A stretch of 64,000 nucleotides of DNA from Curtobacterium sp. MCPF17_052 (GCF_003234085.1 NZ_QKSD01000012.1:62001-126000); one strand, 5' to 3'; positions 43,534-53,202 are shown, counted from the first letter of the stretch. The notes: generated from the letters alone by a model not told the origin. Translations and numbers: made by a program.

Positions 43534-44403
43534 TCAGCGGTCGAAGAAGTCGCCGATCCCGGGCCACTGGAAGCCCTCGCCGAGGTTCCCGACCTGTTCG
43601 CCGAGACCGCCGAGCGCCTGCTCCCCCTGTGCGGCCACGCCCTCGACGCTGCCGCCGAGGTCGCCGAGCCCGCCGCCCACCGTGTCGCCGAGGCCGGCCG
43701 CGACGCCCTCGAAGTCCACGCCGAGGTCCGCCGCCTGCGCGAGCACCGGTCCGGCGGCCGCGCTGAGGACCGCACCGCCGGCGACCGCGACCGCGAGGCC
43801 GCCGACCGCCAGGGCGCCGCCACCGATCGCGGCGCCGCCGAGCACCTTGCGCATCGTCCCGGGACGGCTCGTCTCGCCCCGTGTCGCGGTGCGGGCGAGG
43901 CCGGCCGCGGAGGCATCGGTCCCCTGGTCGTGCTGCGGGACCTCGGCGTTCAGCCGCTGCAGGACCTGCTGCCGCTGCTCCGGGGTGAGTCGGGCGAACG
44001 CGTCGTGGTGCGCCTGCTCGAGGCGCTCGGGGTCGGCGGTCTTCAGCAGGTAGTCGTACTTCGCGATCGCGACGCGGTCGGCCTCGTTCGCGTGGGCGCG
44101 GCCCTGCCCTGCGCCCGGCTGTTGCGGCGCGGATCGCTGCTGTTGGCCGTACGGCTGCTGCTGGCCAGAGCGCGGGTGGCCCGACTGCTGGTGCTGCTGG
44201 CCCCCGCGGTCGTCGCCTGTCAGCTTCTCCGCGGCGGTGCGCACCAGCCCCCGCCAGTCCGTCCCGCCGGGTCGGCCGGGCTGCCGGTACTGCTGCACAC
44301 CCCCGGGCTGCTGCCCGCTGCCGGGCTGCTGGCCGGAGCGCTTCTGGAGCTGCTTGTCGATGGCCTTCGAGGCCATGCCGAGGATGCGGTTCAGGTTCGC
44401 CAT
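43534..44403 (-). CDS. Gln/Gly-rich protein with hydrophobic C-terminal half, unknown function
   Basis: 289 residues, function not recognised. Residues 20-105 are glutamine/glycine/proline-rich low-complexity sequence (SGQQPGSGQQPGG, HPRSGQQQPYGQQQ). Residues 105-150 form a helical stretch (DRVAIAKYDYLLKTADPERL). A glycine/alanine-rich hydrophobic segment (about 185-220) could insert into a membrane, and the tail repeats GLGDTVGGGLGDLGG. Homologues are often labelled cation-transporting ATPase in error; no ATPase motif is visible. AAAGG lies before the ATG at 44403. The small membrane protein gene upstream may share its transcript. Confidence 0.75.
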   Translation of the reverse strand: MANLNRILGMASKAIDKQLQKRSGQQPGSGQQPGGVQQYRQPGRPGGTDWRGLVRTAAEKLTGDDRGGQQHQQSGHPRSGQQQPYGQQQRSAPQQPGAGQGRAHANEADRVAIAKYDYLLKTADPERLEQAHHDAFARLTPEQRQQVLQRLNAEVPQHDQGTDASAAGLARTATRGETSRPGTMRKVLGGAAIGGGALAVGGLAVAVAGGAVLSAAAGPVLAQAADLGVDFEGVAAGLGDTVGGGLGDLGGSVEGVAAQGEQALGGLGEQVGNLGEGFQWPGIGDFFDR

Positions 44404-44515
44404 ACCTGACCTTTGCGTTCTCACATGTACGGTCCCGGCGACGACCCGGTGGACCAGCGGTGCAGTCCCCCGACATCCCCTGTGAGGACCGCCGCGGTCC
44501 CACTCGTGACCCTCC

Positions 44516-44686
44516 TCACTCCGCGTCGACGTCTTCCGGCGCCGCCCGTCCGACACTGCCGACCTCGTCCCGGTACGTTCGCCGCAACGGCGCGGTGAGT
44601 TGCCAGGCGAACACGCCGCAGAGCCCGACGGTGCCGAGCAGGACGAGTGCGAGGAACGGTACGAGATGCGATCCGATGACGTCCAT
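44516..44686 (-). CDS. Small membrane protein, 56 residues
   Basis: Too short for many gene callers, but well supported: GGAGGG 9 bases before the ATG, then MDVIGSHLVPFLALVLLGTV running into a single membrane helix (about residues 8-29), a basic stretch LRRTYRDEVG and an acidic tail ending DVDAE. The layout predicts one membrane pass with the charged tail in the cytoplasm. It lies 112 bases upstream of the Gln/Gly-rich protein on the same strand. Function unknown. Confidence 0.6.
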   Translation of the reverse strand: MDVIGSHLVPFLALVLLGTVGLCGVFAWQLTAPLRRTYRDEVGSVGRAAPEDVDAE

Positions 44687-44855
44687 GCGTTGCACCCTCC
44701 GAGCCGTGATGACACCGGAATACGTGTATCACGCCGGTGGGCTCGTCGTCGAGCGCGCGACCGCCGGACCGCGCTCAGAGCGAACGAGTGAAGCCCGGGA
44801 CTGGCCTGACGCTCCTCGTGTCCGCCGGCGATGACACCAGGAGGTCTCTCCGGGG

Positions 44856-46142
44856 TCAGGCGAGCACACGCTCCAGGAACGGGTTGCGGAAGCGCCCCTC
44901 CGGGTCGAGGTCCCGCGCCAGCGCCGAGAACGCGCCGAGCTGCGGGTAGACCTGGTGCAGCCGCTCAGCGCTCGCCGCCGTGACCTTGCCCCAGTGCGGC
45001 CGGGGACCGAACGGCGCGAGGGCGTTCTCGATGAGGGGCAGCGCGACCGCGACGTCCTCGGTCTGTCGGCGGAACGTGAAGTGGAAGGCGACCGAGTCCC
45101 GTTCAGAGCTCGGCGCGAGCCAGGCGTCGTCGGCGGCGATGCGGCGGATCTCGGAGACGAACAGCACGGGCGCGATGGCGTCCCCGATGCGTCGGAGGGC
45201 CTGGATCGCGGGCACGGCGTCGCTCGCGGCGATCATGTACTCGGCCTGGATCTCCTCGCCCGCGGACGGCGTGAACGACGACCGGAAGTGCGGCAGTCGC
45301 TCGTGCCAGGGTCCGGGCACGCCGCCCTGTTCGGTGACGCCGGCGGTCTCGCTGCCGGGCACGGGGTGGATCGGTTCGGCACCGGCGATCGCGCCGAGGG
45401 CAGCGAGGTCGATGACGGCGGCGTCGCGGTCCTCGCGCCGCTTGGTCCAGATCTGCCGGATGCCGTCATCGGTGTACCCGGTGAACATGCTGACGCTGTA
45501 GCCGGCCGACATGATCGACTCGAACTGCGCGTCGACGACGTCCCAGCCGACGCCGGTGTGCACGGTCTGCGCGACGCGGTAGGTCGGTTCGATGGCCAGG
45601 TGCACCGCGACGACGACCCCGAGTGCGCCGAGGGCGACCCGGTGCGCGTCGAGCCGGGGGTCGTCCGCACCGACGACCTCGACGTCGCCGGAGGCTCGGA
45701 CGATCTCGAGTCCGACGACGGACTGGGCGAGCGACGCGTTGCCGACGCCGGAACCGTGGGTGCCCGTCGCGACGGCGCCGGCGACGGAGATGTGCGGCAG
45801 GGACGCGAGGTTCGCGAGGGCCCAGCCACGGGCCTCCAGGCCGACGGCGACCTGCGCGTGCGTGAGGCCGGCGGCGACGCGGGCCACGCGGCGGTCCGAG
45901 TCCACGTCGAGTTCGGGCGGGAGGCCTGTGAGCGTCACCTGCACCTCGTCGGTGTCGGCGATGGTGTTGAACGAGTGCCGTGACCCGAGCGCCGTCAGGC
46001 GCGGGGTCGAGGCGACCAGCCGCTGGAGTTCGTCGACGCTCGTCGGTTCCGCCAGGCGGCTCGCCGAGTAGGTGACGTTCCCCGCCCAGTTGGTGCGAGT
46101 GTGGGCTGCAGTTGTGGTGTCGTCGTCGATCACGTCGCTCAT
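44856..46142 (-). CDS. FAD-linked alditol oxidase (AldO-like)
   Basis: 428 residues, closely resembling Streptomyces alditol oxidase: TNWAGNVTYSA at the N-terminus, the covalent-FAD loop LGSRHSFN near residue 53, LPHISVAGAVATGTHGSG near residue 114, GPWHERLPHFR near 282, and the C-terminal HWGK motif near 384. AldO enzymes oxidise the terminal CH2OH of xylitol, sorbitol and similar polyols to aldoses with O2, giving H2O2. It sits 19 bases after araA as the last gene of the arabinose operon, which suggests a substrate linked to pentoses. GGGAGG precedes the ATG. Confidence 0.9.
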   Translation of the reverse strand: MSDVIDDDTTTAAHTRTNWAGNVTYSASRLAEPTSVDELQRLVASTPRLTALGSRHSFNTIADTDEVQVTLTGLPPELDVDSDRRVARVAAGLTHAQVAVGLEARGWALANLASLPHISVAGAVATGTHGSGVGNASLAQSVVGLEIVRASGDVEVVGADDPRLDAHRVALGALGVVVAVHLAIEPTYRVAQTVHTGVGWDVVDAQFESIMSAGYSVSMFTGYTDDGIRQIWTKRREDRDAAVIDLAALGAIAGAEPIHPVPGSETAGVTEQGGVPGPWHERLPHFRSSFTPSAGEEIQAEYMIAASDAVPAIQALRRIGDAIAPVLFVSEIRRIAADDAWLAPSSERDSVAFHFTFRRQTEDVAVALPLIENALAPFGPRPHWGKVTAASAERLHQVYPQLGAFSALARDLDPEGRFRNPFLERVLA

Positions 46143-46161
46143 CGTAGGCCTCCCGACCGAC

Positions 46162-47691
46162 TCAGAAGCCCCGGTCGAGCCGGTGCCAGGTCTGCTGCGT
46201 GCGGACCTCGTCGCGGAAGCCGCGCAGCGTGGTGTGCTCGTCGATGACCAGGAACTCGGTGCCGATCATGGTCGCGAGGTCCTCGATCACCTGGACCCCG
46301 ACGGCCGTCGTCATCACCGTGTGGTGTGCGGCACCGGCGGTGAGCCAGGCTTCGGCGGACACGGGGAACGACGGCTGCGGCTCCCAGACGGCCCGGCCGA
46401 CGGGCAGGTTCGGCAGCGCCTCGGTCGGCGGGACGACCTGGACGACGTTGGCGGTGAGGCGGAAGCCGTCGCGGGTGTCGCTCAGTGCGGCGACGACCGC
46501 GGGGCCGGCGTCCGCGGTGAAGACGAGGCGCACCGGGTCGTCCTTGCCGCCGATGCCGAGCGGGTGGATCTCCAGCGTCGGGGTCGACGAGGTCAGGGTC
46601 GGCGAGACCTCGAGCATGTGGGCACCGAGGATCTTCTCCGCGCCCGGCGTCAGGTCGTACGTGTAGTCCTCCATGAGCGAGGCACCGCCGGGGAGTCCGG
46701 CGCCGGCGACGTTCATCGCGCGGACGAGGACGGCGGTCTTCCAGTCCCCCTCGGCACCGAAGCCGTAGCCGTCCGCCATCAGCCGCTGGACCGCCAGGCC
46801 GGGCAGCTGCTTGAGCGTGCCGAGGTCCTCGAAGTTCGTGGTGAAGGCGGCGGACCCGTTCTCGGCGAGCAGGGCGCGGAGGCCGAGCTCGATCGCGGCG
46901 CCGTCGCGGAGGGACTGGCGTCGCGCACCGTCGACCCGGAGCTCCGGCACCAGGTCGTAGGCGCTGTCGTACTGCGCGACGAGCGCGTCGACGGCGGCGG
47001 TGTCCGCGGTCGCGGTCTCGACGGCCGCGACGAGGTCGTTGACGCCCCAGGTGTTGACCTGGACGCCGAGCTCGATCTCGGCCTCGGTCTTGTCGCCCTC
47101 GGTGACGGCGACGTAGCGCATGTTGTCGCCGAAGCGCGTGAGCTTGAGCTCGCGGATCGCGGCGGCACCGGCGGCGGCACGGGTCCAGTCGGACACCCGC
47201 TGCTGCACGCGCGGGTCGGACACGTGGCCGACTGCGGTGGCGTGGCGGACACCCATCCGCGCCAGCGCGTACCCGAACTCACGGTCGCCGTGCGCGGCCT
47301 GGTTGAGGTTCATGAAGTCGAAGTCGATGTCCGCCCACGGCAGTGCGACGTTCGCCTGCGTGTGCAGGTGCAGCAAGGGTTTCGTCAGCGCGTTGAGGCC
47401 GCCGATCCACATCTTGGCGGGGCTGAACGTGTGCATCCACGTCGTGACACCGATGACGTTGTCGTCCGCGCTGGCTTCGATGAGGGCGCGACGGATGCCG
47501 TCGGCGTCCTTGAGCACGGGCTTCCAGACGAGCCGGACCGGCAGGGCGCCGGCGAGCTCGGCGTGCACCGCGCGGCTCTGCTCCTCGACCTGGCGGAGGG
47601 TCTCCTCGCCGTAGAGGCCCTGCGAGCCGGTGAGGAACCAGACCTCGTAGCCGTCGAGTGTGGCCTGGGGGTCGACGTTGTCCTGCGTCAT
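46162..47691 (-). CDS. araA: L-arabinose isomerase
   Basis: 509 residues. Converts L-arabinose to L-ribulose with Mn2+. Opening [21 protein letters not shown] and [15 protein letters not shown] are diagnostic. The metal-site glutamates lie in the [11 protein letters not shown] and MEDYTYDL regions, and histidines in [11 protein letters not shown] and [12 protein letters not shown]. Length is as in other AraA proteins. The start overlaps the araD stop by 4 bases; third gene of araB-araD-araA-aldO. Confidence 0.97.
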   Translation of the reverse strand: MTQDNVDPQATLDGYEVWFLTGSQGLYGEETLRQVEEQSRAVHAELAGALPVRLVWKPVLKDADGIRRALIEASADDNVIGVTTWMHTFSPAKMWIGGLNALTKPLLHLHTQANVALPWADIDFDFMNLNQAAHGDREFGYALARMGVRHATAVGHVSDPRVQQRVSDWTRAAAGAAAIRELKLTRFGDNMRYVAVTEGDKTEAEIELGVQVNTWGVNDLVAAVETATADTAAVDALVAQYDSAYDLVPELRVDGARRQSLRDGAAIELGLRALLAENGSAAFTTNFEDLGTLKQLPGLAVQRLMADGYGFGAEGDWKTAVLVRAMNVAGAGLPGGASLMEDYTYDLTPGAEKILGAHMLEVSPTLTSSTPTLEIHPLGIGGKDDPVRLVFTADAGPAVVAALSDTRDGFRLTANVVQVVPPTEALPNLPVGRAVWEPQPSFPVSAEAWLTAGAAHHTVMTTAVGVQVIEDLATMIGTEFLVIDEHTTLRGFRDEVRTQQTWHRLDRGF

Positions 47692-48389
47692 CGCATGGCT
47701 CCTTCGGGGTTCTGTCCGTAGACGTTCTGGTATCGGTCGAACAGGCGGTCGACGTCCTCGGGCGCGATGGGCACGAGGTCACCGCCCTGCTTCGCGATGT
47801 GCACGGTGCGGGCGACGTCCTCGCACATCACGGCGGCCTTGACGGCGTCCTTCGCGTCCTTGCCGATCGTGAAGACGCCGTGGTTCTGCATGAGGACTGC
47901 CCGGGAACGGTGTCCACCGAGGGTGTCGACGATGCCGCGGCCGATCGAGTCGTCGCCGATGATCGCGAACGGACCGACCGGGATCGGTCCGCCGAACTCG
48001 TCCGCCATCGCGGTGATCACGCACGGGATCTCCTCCGCGCGGGCGGCCCACGCGGTGGCGTACGTCGAGTGGGTGTGCACGACGCCGTTCACCTCGGGCA
48101 TGTTCCGGTACACGAAGGCATGCGCGGCCGTGTCGGAGGACGGGCCGTGCTCGTTGCCCCAGCCCTCGGCCGGCACGCCGTCGAGGGTGCAGACGACCTG
48201 GTTCTCCGGCGTCAGGTCCTCGCTGACGACGCCGCTCGGCTTGATGACGAACAGGTCGGTGCCGGGCACGCGCTCGGAGACGTTGCCGCCGGTCCAGATG
48301 ACCAGGCCGTAGCGGACGAGTTCGCCGTGCAGTCGGGCCACGCGCTCACGCGCTGCGGCGACGGCCGCTCGGGTGGTGTCGTCGGTCAT
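47688..48389 (-). CDS. araD: L-ribulose-5-phosphate 4-epimerase
   Basis: 233 residues. Makes D-xylulose 5-phosphate from L-ribulose 5-phosphate using a bound zinc. [19 protein letters not shown] binds the phosphate; the zinc histidines are in [13 protein letters not shown] near residue 98 and [11 protein letters not shown] near 170. Typical class II aldolase/AraD length. It overlaps araB by one base (TGATG) and araA by four, so the three are tightly coupled. Confidence 0.96.
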   Translation of the reverse strand: MTDDTTRAAVAAARERVARLHGELVRYGLVIWTGGNVSERVPGTDLFVIKPSGVVSEDLTPENQVVCTLDGVPAEGWGNEHGPSSDTAAHAFVYRNMPEVNGVVHTHSTYATAWAARAEEIPCVITAMADEFGGPIPVGPFAIIGDDSIGRGIVDTLGGHRSRAVLMQNHGVFTIGKDAKDAVKAAVMCEDVARTVHIAKQGGDLVPIAPEDVDRLFDRYQNVYGQNPEGAMR

Positions 48390-50059
48390 CAGTTCACGTC
48401 CTGTTCCTGCTGGTGTTCGGTCGGGAGGCCCGGGCCGGGTGCCGTCGTCGGCTCGCCGCTCGACGTGGCCGCGTCGCGGGCGCCGGGGACCGCGGCGGCG
48501 ATCGCCTGGATCGGCAGCGCCGCGCGGAAACGGTCGAGGTACAGGGTGAACCCGTCGACGTCGCGCTGGTCCGGGTCGACCACGTCCGAGTCCGCCGTCC
48601 CGAACACGGTCGTGTCGAGGTACTCGGCGAGCGAGGTGTCGGCGGCGTGCCCGAGGTAGGCGGCGAGGACGGCGATGCCCCACGCCCCACCCTCGCTCGC
48701 GGTGGCCTCGAGGGCGACGGGCACGCGGAGCGCGGCGGCGAGCTGGCGCTGCGGCAGGCCGGGCGTCCGGAAGAGCCCGCCGTGCGCGGTCAGCCGGTCG
48801 ACGGCGACGTCCTCGCCGTGCAGGACCTCCATGCCGATGGCGAGCGTGGCGAAGGCGCCCATGAGTTCGGCGCGGACGAGGTTGCCGAGCGTGAAGCGCG
48901 CGTCGGGGGCGCGGAGGAGCAGCGGTCGGCCGTCCTCGACACCGGTGACCGGTTCGCCGGCCAGGTAGTTGACCGCGAGCAGTCCGCCGGCGTCCGGGTC
49001 GGCGGCGGCGGCCTCGTCGAGCAGCGTGCGGAACACGGAGTCGGCGTCGGCCGGGCTGCCGGCGGCCTCGGCGAACCGGCCGAACACGCGGGCCCAGCTG
49101 CCGATCTCGCTGGCGCCGTTGTTGCAGTGCACCATCGCGACGGCGTCGCCGGCGGGGGTGGTGACGACGTCGAGCTCCTCGTGCGGGGTGCCGAGCGGCC
49201 GCTCGAGCACGACCATCGCGAAGATGCTCGTGCCGACGCTGACGTTGCCGGTGCGCTGGGCGACCGCGTTCGTGGCGACCATGCCGGTGCCGGCGTCTCC
49301 CTCGGGCGGGCAGAGCGGTGCGCCCGGCTGCAGTGTGCCGGTGGGATCGAGCCAGGCGGCGCCCGCCGGGGTCAGGGTGCCGGCGTCCTGGCCGGCGACA
49401 CGGACCTCGGGCAGGAGTGCGCGGAGGTCGGGGACGCCGATCAGGTCCTGCGCGGTGCTGAGCATCCGGGCGTCGTAGTCACCGGCGGCGGGGTCGATCG
49501 GGAACATGCCCGACGCGTCGCCGACCCCGAGGACGTCCTGCCCGGTGAGCTGGCGGTGCACGTACCCGGCGAGCGTCGTGATGCCCGTGGTCCGCGCGAC
49601 GTGCTGCTCGTCGTCGAGGACGGCCTGGTACAGGTGCGCGATCGACCAGCGGAGCGGGATGTTGCAGCCGAGGGCGTCGCTCAGCGCAGCCGCAGCGGGG
49701 CCGGTCGAGGTGTTCCGCCAGGTGCGGAACGGCACGAGCAGCTCACCGTCGGCGTCGAACGGCAGGTAGCCGTGCATCATCGCCGAGACGCCGACGGCGC
49801 GGAACGTCGTCGGCACCGAGCCGTGCTGCTCCTGCAGGTCGGAGACGAGTGCGGCGTACGCGGCACGCACGCCGGTCTCGACGGCGGCCAACGGGTACGT
49901 CCAGCGGCCGTCGACGAACTCGTTCTCCCACTCGTGGGAGCCCGCGGCGATGACCGTCAGGTCCTCGCCCACCAGACACGCCTTGATCCGGGTCGACCCG
50001 AGTTCGATGCCGAGGGTCGTGCGGCCGTCCGCGATCTCGCGGGTCCGGTCGTCGCTCAT
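48389..50059 (-). CDS. araB: FGGY-family L-ribulokinase
   Basis: 556 residues. FGGY kinases phosphorylate ketoses; in this operon L-ribulose is the expected substrate. LGIELGSTRIKACLV near residue 16 is the first ATPase motif, GNVSVGTSIFAMVVLE near residue 270 the second, and LTAHGGLFRTPG the C-terminal adenosine motif. It is of the large type found in actinobacterial araBDA operons rather than close to E. coli AraB. GCAGGAGGCCCACC precedes the ATG at 50059. Two TGAGCGCTCA operators lie 28-60 bases upstream. The last residues are coded by a copy of the GGGAGGCCCGG motif. Confidence 0.9.
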   Translation of the reverse strand: MSDDRTREIADGRTTLGIELGSTRIKACLVGEDLTVIAAGSHEWENEFVDGRWTYPLAAVETGVRAAYAALVSDLQEQHGSVPTTFRAVGVSAMMHGYLPFDADGELLVPFRTWRNTSTGPAAAALSDALGCNIPLRWSIAHLYQAVLDDEQHVARTTGITTLAGYVHRQLTGQDVLGVGDASGMFPIDPAAGDYDARMLSTAQDLIGVPDLRALLPEVRVAGQDAGTLTPAGAAWLDPTGTLQPGAPLCPPEGDAGTGMVATNAVAQRTGNVSVGTSIFAMVVLERPLGTPHEELDVVTTPAGDAVAMVHCNNGASEIGSWARVFGRFAEAAGSPADADSVFRTLLDEAAAADPDAGGLLAVNYLAGEPVTGVEDGRPLLLRAPDARFTLGNLVRAELMGAFATLAIGMEVLHGEDVAVDRLTAHGGLFRTPGLPQRQLAAALRVPVALEATASEGGAWGIAVLAAYLGHAADTSLAEYLDTTVFGTADSDVVDPDQRDVDGFTLYLDRFRAALPIQAIAAAVPGARDAATSSGEPTTAPGPGLPTEHQQEQDVN

Positions 50060-50086
50060 GGTGGGCCTCCTGCTCTCGCCGTCGAG

Positions 50087-50096
50087 TGAGCGCTCA
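50087..50096. promoter_or_regulatory. LacI-type operator 1 upstream of araB
   Basis: Perfect palindrome TGAGCGCTCA. A second copy is centred 22 bases away (two helical turns), a third is at the importer promoter. Confidence 0.8.
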
Positions 50097-50108
50097 CACC
50101 GTAGCGCG

Positions 50109-50118
50109 TGAGCGCTCA
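50109..50118. promoter_or_regulatory. LacI-type operator 2 upstream of araB
   Basis: Perfect palindrome TGAGCGCTCA in the 102-base gap between GH127 and araB. Confidence 0.8.
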
Positions 50119-50161
50119 CCCGACAACTCGTCCGGCCGTGTCGCGGTGGGAGCGACCCGGG

Positions 50162-52090
50162 TCAGGCGACGGGCAGGAACACCCGCATCGTGGACGGCCC
50201 GCGGTTGCCCCACGTCGCGTACGGCACGAGCCGGACCGTCTCCGGCTCGGTCTCCTGCACGTCGGGGTCGCCGTACGGCAGCGGCCCGACACGGTGCACC
50301 GTGCGCTGGCGCACCCGCATGCGCACGGCGTCCGGTCCGTCGTCGAGCGGGTCCGACCCGGCGTGCACCACGACGTCGCCGACGTCCCGGCCGAGGTCCG
50401 TGGACTCCAGGGCGTACACGAGCGGGCCGCGCTCGACCGCGACCGTGCCGCGGACCGCGTCGATCCGCGGGTCCGGCACCGTGAGCCGAGCGGCGACCGG
50501 CACCGTGAGGGTCACGCGGTCCCCGACGGCGAACGTCCGCACGACGGTGACGGTGTCCTCCCCGTGGACGGACCGGGTGCCGTCCGACCGGGCGCCGTCG
50601 ACCGACCGGGCGCCGTCGGGGGCCTCGAGGACGGCCTCCGACGCCCAGGACGGCACCCGGAGGCGCAACGCCACCGGGGTCCCGCTCGCCGCGGTCGCCT
50701 CGATCGAGACGGTCCCGTCGGCCGGCCACCCCGAGCGCACCCGGAACGCGGCCGTCGCACCGCCCGGCAGGGTGGTGTCGACGTCGTAGTCGCCGTACTG
50801 GTGCAGCTGCAGGCCGTCGTCGGTCATCGTCGCGAAGACCGACTCGACGCTGGCCAGCGTCCGGGCCAGGTTCGTCGGGCAGCACGAGACCTCGAACCAG
50901 GGCGCCCGGAGGCTCGACAGCGCCCGCGCGCTGAGGTCGTCCTCCAGCGGGACCGCACCCTCCACCCGCTGGTGCATGGTGTTGGCGTAGAAGAACGCCC
51001 GTCCGTCCTCGCGCGGTGCGACCATCACCGCGTTGTACAGGGTCCGCTCGATCAGGTCCGCGTACTTCGGCTCCCCCGTCTCGAGCAGCAGGCGCCAGGA
51101 CACCATGTTCGACGCGATCGCCGCGCAGGTCTCGCCGTACTCGCGGTCCGGCGGCAGCTCGAAGTCGGCGCCGAACGACTCGTCCTGGTGGTGCGACCCC
51201 ATCGCCCCGGTCAGGTAGGTGCGGGTCGCCACGGTGTTCGCCCACTGCCGTTCGACGGCCGCGACGAGTTCGGCGTCGCCGGTCTCCACCGCGACGTCGA
51301 CCGCGCCGGCCGCCAGGTACATCGCCCGGACGGCGTGCCCGCGCCAGACGCCCGCCTGGCGCACCGGCAGGTCGTCCTGGAAGTACTCCGGTCCGAACGC
51401 GATCGGGCCGAGCAGCCCGTTCCCCCGGCGGTCGACGAACAACTGCGCCAGCCGGACGTACCGGTGGTCGCCGGTCGCCCGACCCAGCTCGACGAGCGCC
51501 GGTTCGATCTCCGGGTGGCCGCACACCGCCTCCCGTCCGCCGTCCCCGAACACCCCGACCAGGTGGTCGGCGACGCGGACGGCCACGTCGACCAGTCGGC
51601 CGCTGCCGGCGGTGCGCAGTCGCGCGACGGCGGCCTGGATGAGGTGCCCCATGCAGTAGAGCTCGTGGCCCCATTCGAGGTCGGACCAGCGCGGACGCTG
51701 CCAGGGGCGACCGAACGCGGTGTGCAGGTAGCCGTCGTCGTCCTGTGCGGCGGCGACCCGGTCGACGAGCCGCTCGTACCGCTCGGTGAGCTCCGGGTCC
51801 CCGGTGCGTCCGAGCTCCCACGCCATCGCCTCGAGCAGCTTGTAGACCTCGGAGTCGACGAACTCGATGCCGGCGTGCGTGAACTCGACGCCGGTCGCGG
51901 CACCGTCGAAGTTGCCGACCCAGCCGATCCGCTCGATCCAGTCCTCGCAGTGCCGCAGGACGACGCTCCCGTTGCGCTCCTGCCACTCGCCCCAGTAGCC
52001 GCCGGTGAGCCGCAGCGCACCGTGCGGCAGCGGGCGGAGCCGGGAGGTCGAGGGCGATACCGGGCCGGTCGAGGGAGACGTCGTCGTCAT
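50162..52090 (-). CDS. GH127 beta-L-arabinofuranosidase
   Basis: 642 residues. GH127 enzymes remove beta-L-arabinofuranose from plant glycans and hydroxyproline-rich glycoproteins, using a zinc-bound cysteine as nucleophile. Judged against the Bifidobacterium HypBA1 site, all key residues are here: Glu304 (acid/base), Glu320 and Cys322 in YGETCAA, and Cys403-Cys404 in VSCCPTN. The E-x-C and 16-residue spacings match. No signal peptide is visible, so short arabinosides would be cleaved inside the cell. It follows the LacI gene on the same strand but has its own TAGCCT hexamer 6 bases before the ATG. Confidence 0.93.
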   Translation of the reverse strand: MTTTSPSTGPVSPSTSRLRPLPHGALRLTGGYWGEWQERNGSVVLRHCEDWIERIGWVGNFDGAATGVEFTHAGIEFVDSEVYKLLEAMAWELGRTGDPELTERYERLVDRVAAAQDDDGYLHTAFGRPWQRPRWSDLEWGHELYCMGHLIQAAVARLRTAGSGRLVDVAVRVADHLVGVFGDGGREAVCGHPEIEPALVELGRATGDHRYVRLAQLFVDRRGNGLLGPIAFGPEYFQDDLPVRQAGVWRGHAVRAMYLAAGAVDVAVETGDAELVAAVERQWANTVATRTYLTGAMGSHHQDESFGADFELPPDREYGETCAAIASNMVSWRLLLETGEPKYADLIERTLYNAVMVAPREDGRAFFYANTMHQRVEGAVPLEDDLSARALSSLRAPWFEVSCCPTNLARTLASVESVFATMTDDGLQLHQYGDYDVDTTLPGGATAAFRVRSGWPADGTVSIEATAASGTPVALRLRVPSWASEAVLEAPDGARSVDGARSDGTRSVHGEDTVTVVRTFAVGDRVTLTVPVAARLTVPDPRIDAVRGTVAVERGPLVYALESTDLGRDVGDVVVHAGSDPLDDGPDAVRMRVRQRTVHRVGPLPYGDPDVQETEPETVRLVPYATWGNRGPSTMRVFLPVA

Positions 52091-52096
52091 GGCGAG

Positions 52097-52102
52097 AGGC
52101 TA
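52097..52102 (-). promoter_or_regulatory. -10 hexamer, leaderless GH127 gene
   Basis: TAGCCT on the minus strand, 6 bases before the ATG at 52090. Confidence 0.5.
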
Positions 52103-52118
52103 CGCCGGGCGGCGCTGA

Positions 52119-52135
52119 GCCCTGCCGAGCAGGGC
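52119..52135 (-). terminator. Hairpin after the LacI gene
   Basis: GCCCTGC-CGA-GCAGGGC, 7-base arms and a 3-base loop, 2 bases after the LacI-type stop codon. It would separate the regulator from the GH127 transcript. Confidence 0.55.
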
Positions 52136-52137
52136 GA

Positions 52138-53196
52138 CTACGCCGAGCGCCGCACCACCAGCTCGGGCTGCAGGAGCGCGTCGTCGTGCAGCCCGCCCTC
52201 GAGCAGCGCCCGCGCCGAGGCGAGGACCCGCTCCCCCATCGCCTGGAAGTCCTGCCGCACGGTGGTGAGCGGCGGTGTGAAGTGCGCGGCCTCCGGCACG
52301 TCGTCGAAGCCGATGACGGCGATGTCGTCCGGCACGCGGAGTCCTTCTTCCGCGAAGGCGTGCAGGACGCCGAGCGCCATCTGGTCGTTGCCCGCGAACA
52401 CGGCGTCGACCGTCGCGGCGTCCATCGCGCGGCCGGCCGCGAACCCGCTGGCCGGCGTCCAGTCCCCCTCGTACACGACCGGCGTCAGACCCCGGGCACG
52501 CATGGTCCGCTCGTAGGTCGCACGGCGGACCTCGGCCTCCTGCGAGACCGTCGGCCCGGCGATGTGCACGATCCGACGGTGGCCGAGGTCGAACAGGTGC
52601 TGCAACGCCAGGGTCGCACCGGCCGCCTGGTCGATGGCGACCGCGGAGATCGTCGCCCCGCCGCTCCCGGGCACGACCAGATCGGTCGGCAGGGCGTCCC
52701 GTTGCACCGCGTTCGCGACGACGACGGGCACCGTGACCGGCAGTGTCAGCGACGCGAGGGCGTCGAGCACCCGGTTGTCGGCGGCGACGAGGACCACGGC
52801 GGCGACGTCCTGCGCCAGCAGCGTGGACAGCGCCTCGGACAGGTCGAGGGGCTTCGGGTCGTCCGGCAGCGTCGAGAGCAGCACGTGGTACCCCGCGGTC
52901 CGGGCAGCACGCTCGAAACCGATCGCGGTGCTCGACGGTCCGTAGAGCGCATCGCCCGCGCTGACCAGGCCGAGGGCGCGGCTCCGTCCGCCGGCGAGTG
53001 CCCGCGCAGCAGCCCGGGGTCGGTACCCGAGGGCGGTGACGGCGTCGGTGACCTTCGTCCGGAACTGCTCCCGGACAGTGGGGTCCCCGTTGATCACACG
53101 GGAGACGGTCTGGTGGGAGACGCCCGCACGCTCGGCGACGTCGAAGATCGTCGGGGCCTTGCGTCCCCTGCCGTTCGGCGTCGCGGTCGTCGTCAT
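52138..53196 (-). CDS. LacI-family repressor of the arabinose regulon
   Basis: 352 residues. The DNA-binding head TIFDVAERAGVSHQTVSRVI is at about residues 15-34, with the hinge helix GYRPRAAARALAGGRS near residue 55, and a periplasmic-binding-protein-like effector domain follows (VFAGNDQMALGVLHAF, IAVIGFDDVPEAAHF). It is divergent from the sugar importer and beside the arabinose genes. A TGAGCGCTCA operator lies in the shared gap and two more at araB. Arabinose or a derivative is the likely inducer. The frame is open upstream to 53325, but TACGGT 6 bases before the ATG at 53196 supports this start. Confidence 0.92.
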   Translation of the reverse strand: MTTTATPNGRGRKAPTIFDVAERAGVSHQTVSRVINGDPTVREQFRTKVTDAVTALGYRPRAAARALAGGRSRALGLVSAGDALYGPSSTAIGFERAARTAGYHVLLSTLPDDPKPLDLSEALSTLLAQDVAAVVLVAADNRVLDALASLTLPVTVPVVVANAVQRDALPTDLVVPGSGGATISAVAIDQAAGATLALQHLFDLGHRRIVHIAGPTVSQEAEVRRATYERTMRARGLTPVVYEGDWTPASGFAAGRAMDAATVDAVFAGNDQMALGVLHAFAEEGLRVPDDIAVIGFDDVPEAAHFTPPLTTVRQDFQAMGERVLASARALLEGGLHDDALLQPELVVRRSA

Positions 53197-53202
53197 CCGG
53201 TC

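Noticed and set aside
41457..43766. 769-codon open frame on the plus strand
   Set aside because: Antisense of the peptide-binding lipoprotein gene.
48413..52516. Two long plus-strand frames (558 and 802 codons)
   Set aside because: Antisense of araB and of GH127/LacI, all with intact motifs.
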